Source: Gammaproteobacteria bacterium (lineage in GTDB: Bacteria > Pseudomonadota > Gammaproteobacteria > Berkiellales > Berkiellaceae). From it: a stretch of 64,000 nucleotides of DNA. Below the pieces are notes generated by a model, which did no database searches, was not told where the DNA came from, and saw only the letters and a program-made list of their open reading frames with translations. The stretch spans positions 124,001 through 188,000 of the forward strand of contig JACPOY010000006.1 in NCBI GenBank assembly GCA_016191245.1, in the 5' to 3' direction. A program made the position numbers and the translations under genes. Shown piece after piece: positions 46,257-54,571 of the stretch (position 1 is the stretch's first letter; each line of letters starts with the position of its first letter).

Positions 46257-48308
46257 TTAACTAAATACTAATTTTTTTCTCGCATTAGATGTTTGGGTCT
46301 CGCTAACAAAAACCACATCATCAGAATTTTCTGCACTCTTCTTTTGTGGCGTAGCTAAATGAGGTTTTGCTTTTGCTTGCGCACGTGTTTTATTAAAACG
46401 TGGCACAATAGTAGGCATTTTATCATCCACATTAATGATTTCAATGTCATCTACTAGCTCTTCTTCACATTCATCCTCGCACATTTCCTCACAGTCTTCT
46501 TCATCCAAAGATCCCAAATCGTTACTAACCGTTGCATTCGCAGCAGTTGTTTCTTTCTTTCCTGAATTAATCAGACTGACGGTCCAATTGAGAGCTTGTA
46601 ATCCAAGCGCAAAAGCACCTGCCCCTAAAGCAATAGAAATGAAAGGGTTAGTTGGCATTGCCATACTTAACTGAATCATGATAGCTAAAGCATAAGGCAG
46701 ACCAACGAATAAAATACCACTACAAATAACGCCAAGGATGAGTGTTTGCGTCAAAGTAAGTTTATTAAACCATTTTATGTTCGCACTCGCAGGAGCCGGG
46801 CTATTTAATACCGCTTTTTTGCCGGTAATTTTAGCTAGATCTAGCTTTAGATCTTCCCTGATAGATTTAAAAGCTGAAATAGCTCCCATTAACAAATGAA
46901 TATCATTTTTGTCTTTAGCTGTTTTTCTCGCTTTTTTTGATTTTTCCTTGAGTAATTCATTCATTTTTTTGCATTGTTCATCGCATTGGGCAAACAAACG
47001 CTTTGGATCTAAATCTGAGATGGGTTTTTTGGAATCATTTGATAATTTTACAGCTTTTTGAGGACCTTTCTTAGCTTGAACTTTGCTGATGACAATATTG
47101 CTTTGAGAAATAATATCTGTTAACAATCGATTTAAAACAGTTACTTGCTGAGAATGTTTGCTTAACTTAGCAAACTCTTTTTGTTGCTGTACAATATCTT
47201 CGGTTAACCCTTCACTAGGGGACACATTTTGCCCCAGTTCTTTTAATTTTAATGTGACAATATATCGATAATAATTCATGCGTTGTTCGTAATTATCATC
47301 GGTTAATTTGTCCAACAGGCGATCTTCTTCCCCAATGTTTTCATTGGCAATATCAATAGATTTAAAGCTCGCAAATATTGAACAGTTATAGCCTTCTTTC
47401 TGATCTGATTCTGATACGCACTCATATTGAGGTTCATAACCGCGACTCGTAAAAAATGCGACAAGTTGCGCTTGCAAATTATCGTCCATTTCGCCGCCCA
47501 TGGAATCATAATATTTAATATTCGCTATCCAATTACCTTCTTCTTGATATACATGCACAACTGCGGTTGTATAATGATTGGCATTTTTACGTATTGGAAT
47601 AATGAATTGTGTGCAATCATCGAAGCGAATATTTGGCGCTTTTGGATTTCCTAAGAAAGGATGATCACTGTCTGCCATGGCTTCCAGAAAGAGCTGAAAG
47701 AGCTCATTGGTCGTCATATCATTTTCATCTAGGATCTCAGTAGCTTTTTCTCTTCTTTCTTGCGCTTCTTTATTACGTTTATTGTGTTCTTTTTCTCTTG
47801 CGGCAAGTTGTCTTTTATTTAAACCTTCAATAGAAGGCAAAGGTCTCTCTACTAAGACTAAGTCACCAGCCGGTGTTCTGCGAGTGGGTAAACCAAGATC
47901 TTGAATGACTTTCTCTTCGGCTGCATTCTGAGCAAGATATTCCATTATTTCAATGGTAAAAATTGGAAATATCCCAACAGTATTTCTTAATTTTGGTTTT
48001 TCTGCGACTAAACTTTGAATCGTTCCTTCTACATGTTGAGTGTCCAACCATGAATCTGATTCAATTTCAGCAGGAACCGCTTCTGATTCTCCTCTTGCAG
48101 CAGCTTCCACGGCGCCAGGGCCATCTTCAGCTCTGGCTACAATTCCCTGTGCATAGGATAAACGCTGCTTATGGATAGCGCTTTCAAACCTGGCTTTAAT
48201 TAGATCCTTTATTTCTTGATTGTTCTTCTCAACGTCTGAAGCGGCCTTTGAGACATCAGCTGAAGGATTTTGCTTCGTCTTTGCATTGTTATTTTTAGTG
48301 CGTGCCAT
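46257..48308 (-). CDS. Predicted CE-clan cysteine protease, effector-like
   Basis: A 683-residue protein. Residues about 195-345 resemble CE-clan (ULP1/C48/C55-type) cysteine proteases: NANHYTTAVVHVY with His 245, KYYDSMGG with Asp 268, SDQKEG with Gln 303, and YNCSIFASF with Cys 309. The spacing His-Asp and Gln-Cys (6 residues) fits the clan, whose bacterial members act as deubiquitinases, deSUMOylases or acetyltransferases. Two hydrophobic segments at about 540-600 suggest membrane anchoring. The C-terminus has an acidic Cys-rich patch, then DIEIINVDD (IEII at 622-625) and DDVVFVSE (VVFV at 665-668), which look like SUMO-interacting motifs. ATG 48308 has GGAG upstream. Dot/Icm secretion is inferred from position and type. 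Target unknown. Confidence 0.75.
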   Translation of the reverse strand: MARTKNNNAKTKQNPSADVSKAASDVEKNNQEIKDLIKARFESAIHKQRLSYAQGIVARAEDGPGAVEAAARGESEAVPAEIESDSWLDTQHVEGTIQSLVAEKPKLRNTVGIFPIFTIEIMEYLAQNAAEEKVIQDLGLPTRRTPAGDLVLVERPLPSIEGLNKRQLAAREKEHNKRNKEAQERREKATEILDENDMTTNELFQLFLEAMADSDHPFLGNPKAPNIRFDDCTQFIIPIRKNANHYTTAVVHVYQEEGNWIANIKYYDSMGGEMDDNLQAQLVAFFTSRGYEPQYECVSESDQKEGYNCSIFASFKSIDIANENIGEEDRLLDKLTDDNYEQRMNYYRYIVTLKLKELGQNVSPSEGLTEDIVQQQKEFAKLSKHSQQVTVLNRLLTDIISQSNIVISKVQAKKGPQKAVKLSNDSKKPISDLDPKRLFAQCDEQCKKMNELLKEKSKKARKTAKDKNDIHLLMGAISAFKSIREDLKLDLAKITGKKAVLNSPAPASANIKWFNKLTLTQTLILGVICSGILFVGLPYALAIMIQLSMAMPTNPFISIALGAGAFALGLQALNWTVSLINSGKKETTAANATVSNDLGSLDEEDCEEMCEDECEEELVDDIEIINVDDKMPTIVPRFNKTRAQAKAKPHLATPQKKSAENSDDVVFVSETQTSNARKKLVFS

Positions 48309-48440
48309 CGATTACTCCAAACAATCAGATAAACTCATGATTTAACTAGATTAGAATTACTATTTCGCATTATACCTATTAAGAAACAAATAGAAAGTGT
48401 TCTAACCGATAAATTGACCAACAACCAATAGTCAGTCAAC

Positions 48441-49259
48441 CTAAATGTAGTTATTTATTATTGATAAATAACCCGATTCATAATTTGGATGGATAAAATG
48501 ATACCCAAGTTGCCTTATTTTTGAATTCAAGCAACGTTTTTGACTTAATTTTAAACGCGCTGGGATCTCATCACCGGCTTTTATTTCTTTATTCAATATT
48601 TTTCCTAACCATCGTAATATTTCATTATAAAGTGCGGGGGCATTATCTACGCCCAAATATATCTCATTTTTGCGAATGCCAGCAATAAATTGCAATATAC
48701 CAACACAATCAGCCAGATGTATCCGGTTAGTATAAATCTCTTGAGGACAAGTCTGTGCATTACCCTCTTTTACCAATCGAATCATCCTATCTCGATTGGG
48801 CCCGTAAATTCCCCCAAATCTTACAATGGCATAGCTTTTTGCTTTATTTCTCACCAAAGATTCCGCTTCTAATAATATTTTCCCAGAGAAATCGTTTGGT
48901 CGTGTTTCTGAAGTTTCATCAACCCATTCTCCATGTTGTTGGCCATATACTGCAGTGCTAGAAATAAAAACAAATTGAGCATGAGAAGATAAAGGAATTA
49001 ATTGTAAAATGTTCTCCAAACAGTGCAGATAAGCTTTTTCATAAGAAGTTCTTTCATGCTTATCTGCTGCAATCATATAAAAAATCACATCGACATTCGG
49101 TAAGCTATCTACTGTCATCGCATCAGCAATAATATTATTCACCCCCAATACAGCCACGCTGTGACGCTGCAAGGCCCATACTTGATCGCCTTTGTTGATG
49201 TAGACTTTAGCAAGTTCACAACCAACATAACCACAACCAACAATCAATATGTTAGCCAT
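48441..49259 (-). CDS. NAD-dependent epimerase/dehydratase-like SDR protein
   Basis: A 272-residue Rossmann protein: ILIVGCGYVGCELAKVYINK holds the Gly-x-Gly-x-x-Gly nucleotide loop, and FVFISSTAVYGQQHGEW with SYAIVRFGGIYGP is typical of atypical SDRs of the YeeZ group. The usual Tyr-x-x-x-Lys catalytic pair is not evident, so oxidoreductase activity is uncertain; some relatives act only as NAD(P)-binding proteins. A standalone gene between the protease and dapD. Confidence 0.8.
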   Translation of the reverse strand: MANILIVGCGYVGCELAKVYINKGDQVWALQRHSVAVLGVNNIIADAMTVDSLPNVDVIFYMIAADKHERTSYEKAYLHCLENILQLIPLSSHAQFVFISSTAVYGQQHGEWVDETSETRPNDFSGKILLEAESLVRNKAKSYAIVRFGGIYGPNRDRMIRLVKEGNAQTCPQEIYTNRIHLADCVGILQFIAGIRKNEIYLGVDNAPALYNEILRWLGKILNKEIKAGDEIPARLKLSQKRCLNSKIRQLGYHFIHPNYESGYLSIINNYI

Positions 49260-49353
49260 TTAGCATTACTCTTTTCATCTTAATGAACCTCTAGCCTTAA
49301 AAAGGGAAAAACCGTATTCTCTATAGTTTTACCGATCCTTTTCAAGAGCAGAC

Positions 49354-50199
49354 ATGCACCACAACGAGATTGAGCATATTATTCAAAACAATTTTGAGCA
49401 AAGGAATACGCTAAACGCTTCCAATGCAAGTAACGAACTTAAAATAGCGGTAAAAACCGTAATTGAAAAGCTTGAAGCAGGCACTTTACGGGCAGCCGTT
49501 TCTAATGCAAATGGCAACTGGGAAGTCATCACTTGGGTTAAACAAGCGATTTTATTATCTTTTCGTTTAAATGAGAATCAAGTCATTAATGCTGGATTTA
49601 CACAATTTTATGATAAAATTCCATTGCAATTTCAGCAGTATACCGCTGCTGATTTTCGTAAAAACAGCATTAGAATTGTCCCTCCAGCATGCATTCGAAC
49701 AGGTGCCTATATCGGTCCTAATACCATTTTGATGCCCTCTTACGTTAATATTGGAGCTTATGTCGGCGAAGGAACCCTAGTTGATACTTGGGCAACAGTG
49801 GGTTCATGTGCACAAATTGGCAAAAACGTACACCTCTCGGGTGGTGTGGGAATTGGTGGCGTTTTAGAACCTTTACAAGCCAATCCTACTATTATTGAAG
49901 ATAATTGTTTTATTGGTGCACGCTCAGAGATTGTTGAAGGAGTTATCGTCGAAAAAGGAGCGGTCATCTCCATGGGCGTTTATATCGGTCAAAGCACACG
50001 CATTTATGACAGAGAAAATGACACTATTCTTTACGGGCGCGTTCCAGAAAATGCTGTCGTTGTTTCTGGCACTCTTCCCTCTGAAAATGGCAAATATAGC
50101 TTGTATTGTGCCGTCATTGTCAAAAGAGTAGATGAGAAAACACGCGCCAAAGTGGGATTAAACAATTTATTGAGAGAAGCTACCAAGGAACTGTCCTAA
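49354..50199 (+). CDS. dapD: DapD, tetrahydrodipicolinate N-succinyltransferase
   Basis: A 281-residue left-handed beta-helix enzyme. The repeats [21 protein letters not shown] and [20 protein letters not shown], and the helix end [20 protein letters not shown], are those of DapD. It transfers succinate from succinyl-CoA to tetrahydrodipicolinate in the lysine/diaminopimelate pathway, supplying cell-wall precursor. ATG 49354 follows AAGAGCAGAC. It overlaps dapE by one base (TAATG), so the pair is translationally coupled. Confidence 0.96.
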   Translation: MHHNEIEHIIQNNFEQRNTLNASNASNELKIAVKTVIEKLEAGTLRAAVSNANGNWEVITWVKQAILLSFRLNENQVINAGFTQFYDKIPLQFQQYTAADFRKNSIRIVPPACIRTGAYIGPNTILMPSYVNIGAYVGEGTLVDTWATVGSCAQIGKNVHLSGGVGIGGVLEPLQANPTIIEDNCFIGARSEIVEGVIVEKGAVISMGVYIGQSTRIYDRENDTILYGRVPENAVVVSGTLPSENGKYSLYCAVIVKRVDEKTRAKVGLNNLLREATKELS

Positions 50200-51332
50200 T
50201 GTCTGCGACACTGACGCTCGCTAAAGAAATCCTAAGTCGACCTTCCATTACCCCTGATGATCACGGATGCCAACAAATCATCGCTCAAAGACTCAAAGCG
50301 ATTGGATTTGAAATAACAGATTATCCTCTGAATCAAGTCAGCAACTTATGGGCAAAACGTGGGACACAAGAACCTACTTTGTGTTTTGCAGGACATACCG
50401 ATGTGGTCCCTGTTGGCAAGGAAGCTGATTGGTTAAGCCCACCTTTTATACCTACCATCCGCGATGGCAAACTCTATGCTCGCGGGGCTGCCGACATGAA
50501 AAGCAGCATCGCTGCTATGATTACTGCTTGTGAAAGATTTATTAAGAAACATCCATCACATCAAGGTAGTATTGCATTTTTAATTACTAGCGATGAAGAA
50601 GGCACCGCTATTGATGGCACGCAAGCTGTGCTAAAACAATTAAAGTCGCTTTCTCAAATCCCAACATGGTGCTTAGTGGGAGAAGCTTCTAGCACTGATA
50701 AACTAGCAGACACCATTAAAGTTGGGCGTCGAGGCTCTTTAACTGCCGATGTCACAGTCATCGGCAAACAAGGACATGTAGCATATCCACATTTAGCGAA
50801 AAATCCGATTCATATGGCATTAAAAGCACTTGCAGAGATAGCACAGACCACTTGGGATTTAGGATATCATCCCTTCCCTGCCACCACCTTACAATTTGCG
50901 AATATTCACGCTGGCACTGGTGCAAATAATGTTATTCCAGGAATACTAGAAACTAATTTTAATTTACGTTTTTCCCCCGCTTTAACCCCAGAAACCATTC
51001 AACAAAAAGTGGAAACTATTTTACAACAACATGACGTTGAATATGAGATAAAATGGCGCCTATCTGGGAAACCCTTTTACACTAACGTTAACAGTAAACT
51101 AGTACAGAGCGTCACAGAAACCATTGAAAGAGTATTGGGATATTGCCCGATTCATTCTACAACCGGTGGCACATCAGACGGTCGTTTCTTTGCTGAATAC
51201 GGCGTACAAGTGGTTGAAATTGGACCCAACAATTCCTCTATTCATCAAGTGAATGAATGGATTGATGTCGAGGAATTGGAACAGTTATCGCATTTGTATG
51301 AGGCTATTTTGGTGGATTTGTTGGTTCGCTGA
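50199..51332 (+). CDS. dapE: DapE, succinyl-diaminopimelate desuccinylase
   Basis: A 377-residue M20-family metallohydrolase. Metal ligands are visible in FAGHTDVVPVG (His/Asp), ARGAADMKSS (bridging Asp), TSDEEG (catalytic and ligand Glu) and the C-terminal His in NNSSIHQVNE. GTSDGRFFAEYG is a DapE hallmark. It removes succinate from N-succinyl-diaminopimelate using two zinc ions. The gene ends right at the left arm of the palindromic repeat pair at 51334. Confidence 0.97.
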   Translation: MSATLTLAKEILSRPSITPDDHGCQQIIAQRLKAIGFEITDYPLNQVSNLWAKRGTQEPTLCFAGHTDVVPVGKEADWLSPPFIPTIRDGKLYARGAADMKSSIAAMITACERFIKKHPSHQGSIAFLITSDEEGTAIDGTQAVLKQLKSLSQIPTWCLVGEASSTDKLADTIKVGRRGSLTADVTVIGKQGHVAYPHLAKNPIHMALKALAEIAQTTWDLGYHPFPATTLQFANIHAGTGANNVIPGILETNFNLRFSPALTPETIQQKVETILQQHDVEYEIKWRLSGKPFYTNVNSKLVQSVTETIERVLGYCPIHSTTGGTSDGRFFAEYGVQVVEIGPNNSSIHQVNEWIDVEELEQLSHLYEAILVDLLVR

Positions 51333-51333
51333 A

Positions 51334-51433
51334 CCCCCTCCCTAGCCCTCCCCCGCAAGCGGGAGAGGGAACAAGAATTCAAGATCTTTTTCCGATCCCC
51401 TCTCCCGCTTGCGGGGGAGGGTTAGGGAGGGGG
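51334..51433. repeat. Inverted pair of palindromic repeats extending tsaB
   Basis: CCCCCTCCCTAGCCCTCCCC plus CGCAAGCGGGAGAGGG on the left is mirrored by CCCTCTCCCGCTTGCGGGGG plus AGGGTTAGGGAGGGGG on the right, with about 28 bases between. The left arm begins 2 bases after dapE. The pair encodes the last residues of the tsaB reading frame. Confidence 0.9.
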
Positions 51434-52130
51434 CTGATTTTTGTGCCACATTATCTCTAATATAAACAGGCCGCACATCTTCGGCTTTCACCCCATGTAC
51501 ATTCTGGTTCATTAGAATTTGAGCAATCAAACCTATATGCTTTGCATTAGGCTGGCGCAGCTTCAGGAAGTGAATATGTTTTAAATGAGCGGATGCTATT
51601 TCTTCAAAATATTCATCCCATCCTGAACCAATCGCAATAATATTATTTGTTTGATGTTTTATTGAGGTTAATAATGCTTGAGGTGGACACAATATCTCAT
51701 CTTGCAATAACACGATTTTTTCATCTTGAAAATGATAAACGCCAGCATAAACTTCATGCATTCTGGCATCAAGGGCGCTCACAATAATCGCCTCATTATC
51801 TTGAATAGATTCTTCACAAATCTGATAGGCAAGCGCTTGTAAAGTTGAGATAGGATAAACAGGAATACCTAAACCAAAGCCTAAACCTTGAGCAGCACTA
51901 ATAGCAATACGAACGCCAGTAAAGCTTCCAGGACCTCTACCTACTGCTATTGCATTGATATCTTGTCTTCGGATATTTGCTTCTTGTAACAGATCATCAA
52001 TCATTGGTAGCAGTAATTGCGTATGGGCTTTTTGTGTTGGCTCAAAGCGGCAGTATTGAGTCTTACCTATCATCAGCGCAGCTGAACAGGCATTAGTGGA
52101 TGTTTCTAAAGCGAGAATAATCGGTTCCAT
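51342..52130 (-). CDS. tsaB: TsaB, tRNA t6A biosynthesis protein, with repeat-derived tail
   Basis: A 262-residue ASKHA-fold protein: ILALETSTNACSAALMIG starts the fold, AVGRGPGSFTGVRIAISAAQ is the TsaB/TsaD signature and YPISTLQALAYQI follows. TsaB is the non-catalytic partner of TsaD in adding threonylcarbamoyl to A37 of ANN-decoding tRNAs. Its usual length is about 225-235 residues. The last 31 residues (from SAPSLTLPRKRERG) are encoded by the palindromic repeat pair at 51334-51433 and are not native. The core is intact, so it is probably functional. Confidence 0.93.
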   Translation of the reverse strand: MEPIILALETSTNACSAALMIGKTQYCRFEPTQKAHTQLLLPMIDDLLQEANIRRQDINAIAVGRGPGSFTGVRIAISAAQGLGFGLGIPVYPISTLQALAYQICEESIQDNEAIIVSALDARMHEVYAGVYHFQDEKIVLLQDEILCPPQALLTSIKHQTNNIIAIGSGWDEYFEEIASAHLKHIHFLKLRQPNAKHIGLIAQILMNQNVHGVKAEDVRPVYIRDNVAQKSAPSLTLPRKRERGSEKDLEFLFPLPLAGEG

Positions 52131-52187
52131 AGGGGCAAAATAATAAGCTAACTGTCATATAGTGTCCAGCGACAATTTACAAAAATT

Positions 52188-52685
52188 CTAAGGATATGCA
52201 CTCTTAGGCTGGTTAGTCCAGATTTCATCCCATTCTATGCCACTATCCTCTGTCCATAACAAGTGACTGATAGCTTTAAACTTAGATAAGGATATCAAAC
52301 CGCGAGCAGTATGATTTTCAAGCAGCACTTCTTTGGTGGCTCCATGCATAGCATAGGGTTGATACATTTCTGTATAAAGCACCAGAATAATGACATCCCA
52401 AGGCAAATCCATATTAAGCTGGCCTAATCGGTAACGCGTGTTTTTTTCATTAAATATGACACGTGACTTCACTTGGATGTTTTTATCTTGAATAGGCCCG
52501 AGCGTACCGACAAAGTCTATTCCTTTGGCGGGTATCGCTAGTGTTTGAAGATGAAGATGCTTGGCAGCATCAAAACGAGCTAATTCTGCACTGATGGGTA
52601 ATGTTTGACCAGTGGTTTGTCTATAAAGAGTAGCAAGACGACGCGTTTCATCCATTAACCTATCTACTGCAATTGTATTCATCAA
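52188..52685 (-). CDS. Hypothetical protein with PD-(D/E)XK-like motif
   Basis: The 165-residue product has an N-terminal helix (VDRLMDETRRLATLYRQTTG), then GIDFVGTLGPIQDKNIQVKSR. A conserved Asp, then a short hairpin, then Gln-Val-Lys at the end of the next strand resemble the PD-(D/E)XK nuclease core (Asp...(Q/E)xK). WDVIILVLYTEMY follows as the next strand. Many small bacterial proteins of this type are nucleic-acid related, but no specific family is claimed. It lies alone between tsaB and the histone-like gene. Confidence 0.65.
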   Translation of the reverse strand: MMNTIAVDRLMDETRRLATLYRQTTGQTLPISAELARFDAAKHLHLQTLAIPAKGIDFVGTLGPIQDKNIQVKSRVIFNEKNTRYRLGQLNMDLPWDVIILVLYTEMYQPYAMHGATKEVLLENHTARGLISLSKFKAISHLLWTEDSGIEWDEIWTNQPKSAYP

Positions 52686-52753
52686 TCCTTGATGTCCTAA
52701 CTTCCAAACAAGTCATTGGTCTTATTTTAGTATAAGACCAATGACCGCGCTTA

Positions 52754-53215
52754 TCATGCAGCTCTTCTAAGACGAGCACGTGATGAACGGCGACGACGTG
52801 ATGAAAACGTCTTTTTTGCTCCTATTTTTCTACGTTTTGTCATTGCTTTACTAACAAGAGTTCCTTTTTTGCTCTTAGTTTTACGTTTAAACGTTGTCAC
52901 ATTTCCTTTCATTTTACGGAGTTTTTTCATTGCAAGCGCGTGCTCTTTACGAAGCTTTTTCATCATGCTAGCATGTTTTTTCATTAATAGTTTACGGGAT
53001 TTTGCAGCTTGTCTTACCTTTTCCGCTACTTTAGCTTTAATAGTTTTACGCATTTTTTCTATCAGCATTTTGTTCTGGCGTGTAATCATCCCTAATTTTT
53101 TCAACGCTAATTTTTCAGAACGTTTTGCTTGATTGAGGGTTTGTATTATTTTGCGACCTGATTTGGTCAAGCGTCGCTTCATTGAAGTTTTAGTTTTACG
53201 TTTTCTTGCTTTCAT
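52754..53215 (-). CDS. Histone-like, Lys/Arg-rich basic protein
   Basis: A 153-residue protein that is very rich in Lys, Arg, Ala and Met, with almost no acidic residues. The N-terminal part (MKARKRKTKTSMKRR) and C-terminal part (RKIGAKKTFSSRRRRSS) are strongly basic; the middle is a long amphipathic helix with KKLRKEHALAMKKLRKM. The composition resembles eukaryotic H1-like and chlamydial Hc1/Hc2-like DNA-binding proteins. ATG 53215 is chosen since GGAG lies 9 bases upstream, whereas the longer frame from 53272 adds an unrelated segment. Likely role: nucleoid compaction. Host nuclear targeting is also possible but unproven. Confidence 0.7.
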   Translation of the reverse strand: MKARKRKTKTSMKRRLTKSGRKIIQTLNQAKRSEKLALKKLGMITRQNKMLIEKMRKTIKAKVAEKVRQAAKSRKLLMKKHASMMKKLRKEHALAMKKLRKMKGNVTTFKRKTKSKKGTLVSKAMTKRRKIGAKKTFSSRRRRSSRARLRRAA

Positions 53216-53440
53216 ATCTTGAATCTCCAAAAAATCACCTACATCAAGGCGCGTATAAAAAACATAGCACAAGGATTTTCAAGTTCAACAACTTTTTAAA
53301 GTCAAATCAGATAGTTTAGCGAAAAATCTGCGAAATTATTGATAACTCTATGACTTTATTAAGTTTTTTTTGATGTAAAATTGATGAAATTCACTGAAAT
53401 TTTGAACAAGTTCATGCATAAAACCAAGCGAAAATGAGCA

Positions 53441-53800
53441 TTATTCTTGATTTTGAATTTGCTGACGAAGGGAAGTGATATCAATTTTTTTTGCTTCATT
53501 CACCAGAGCATCTAATTGGGTCGCCGTTTGAGCACCCGCTTCTGCAAAAACAGCAAACTCACGACGAAAAATCATTAAAAAAGGAATAGAACGCACAGCA
53601 AAATCTTGGGCAAGTTCAATTTCTTCATCAATGTTTACTTTTGCAAAAACAGCATCAGGATGACGATTACTTACATTTTCGAAGATAGGTGAGAAAGCAA
53701 GGCAAGGACCACACCATTTTGCCCAAAAATCAACAACGACTAAATCATTGCTTTGAACGACTTCATCAAATTGCTGATATGTTAAAGATAGTATGGCCAT
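53441..53800 (-). CDS. Thioredoxin-fold protein with WCGPC active site
   Basis: A 119-residue thioredoxin: VVVDFWAKWCGPC with the redox cysteines at 30 and 33, FAKVNIDEEIELAQDFAVRS, and the cis-Pro in SIPFLMIF. No signal peptide, so cytoplasmic. The length and the extra C-terminal helix fit a thioredoxin-like protein rather than the main TrxA (about 108). It lies 26 bases after adk on the same strand. Confidence 0.9.
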   Translation of the reverse strand: MAILSLTYQQFDEVVQSNDLVVVDFWAKWCGPCLAFSPIFENVSNRHPDAVFAKVNIDEEIELAQDFAVRSIPFLMIFRREFAVFAEAGAQTATQLDALVNEAKKIDITSLRQQIQNQE

Positions 53801-53826
53801 ATGTTTAAGATAACATCCGAGGTAGT

Positions 53827-54486
<660 letters not shown>

Positions 54487-54571
54487 TTATTCCTCACATT
54501 CGACATACAACACTAAGAAAGTATAACGACAGTTTTGAATGAGGCCAATGATTAATTAATTATATAGTTAG

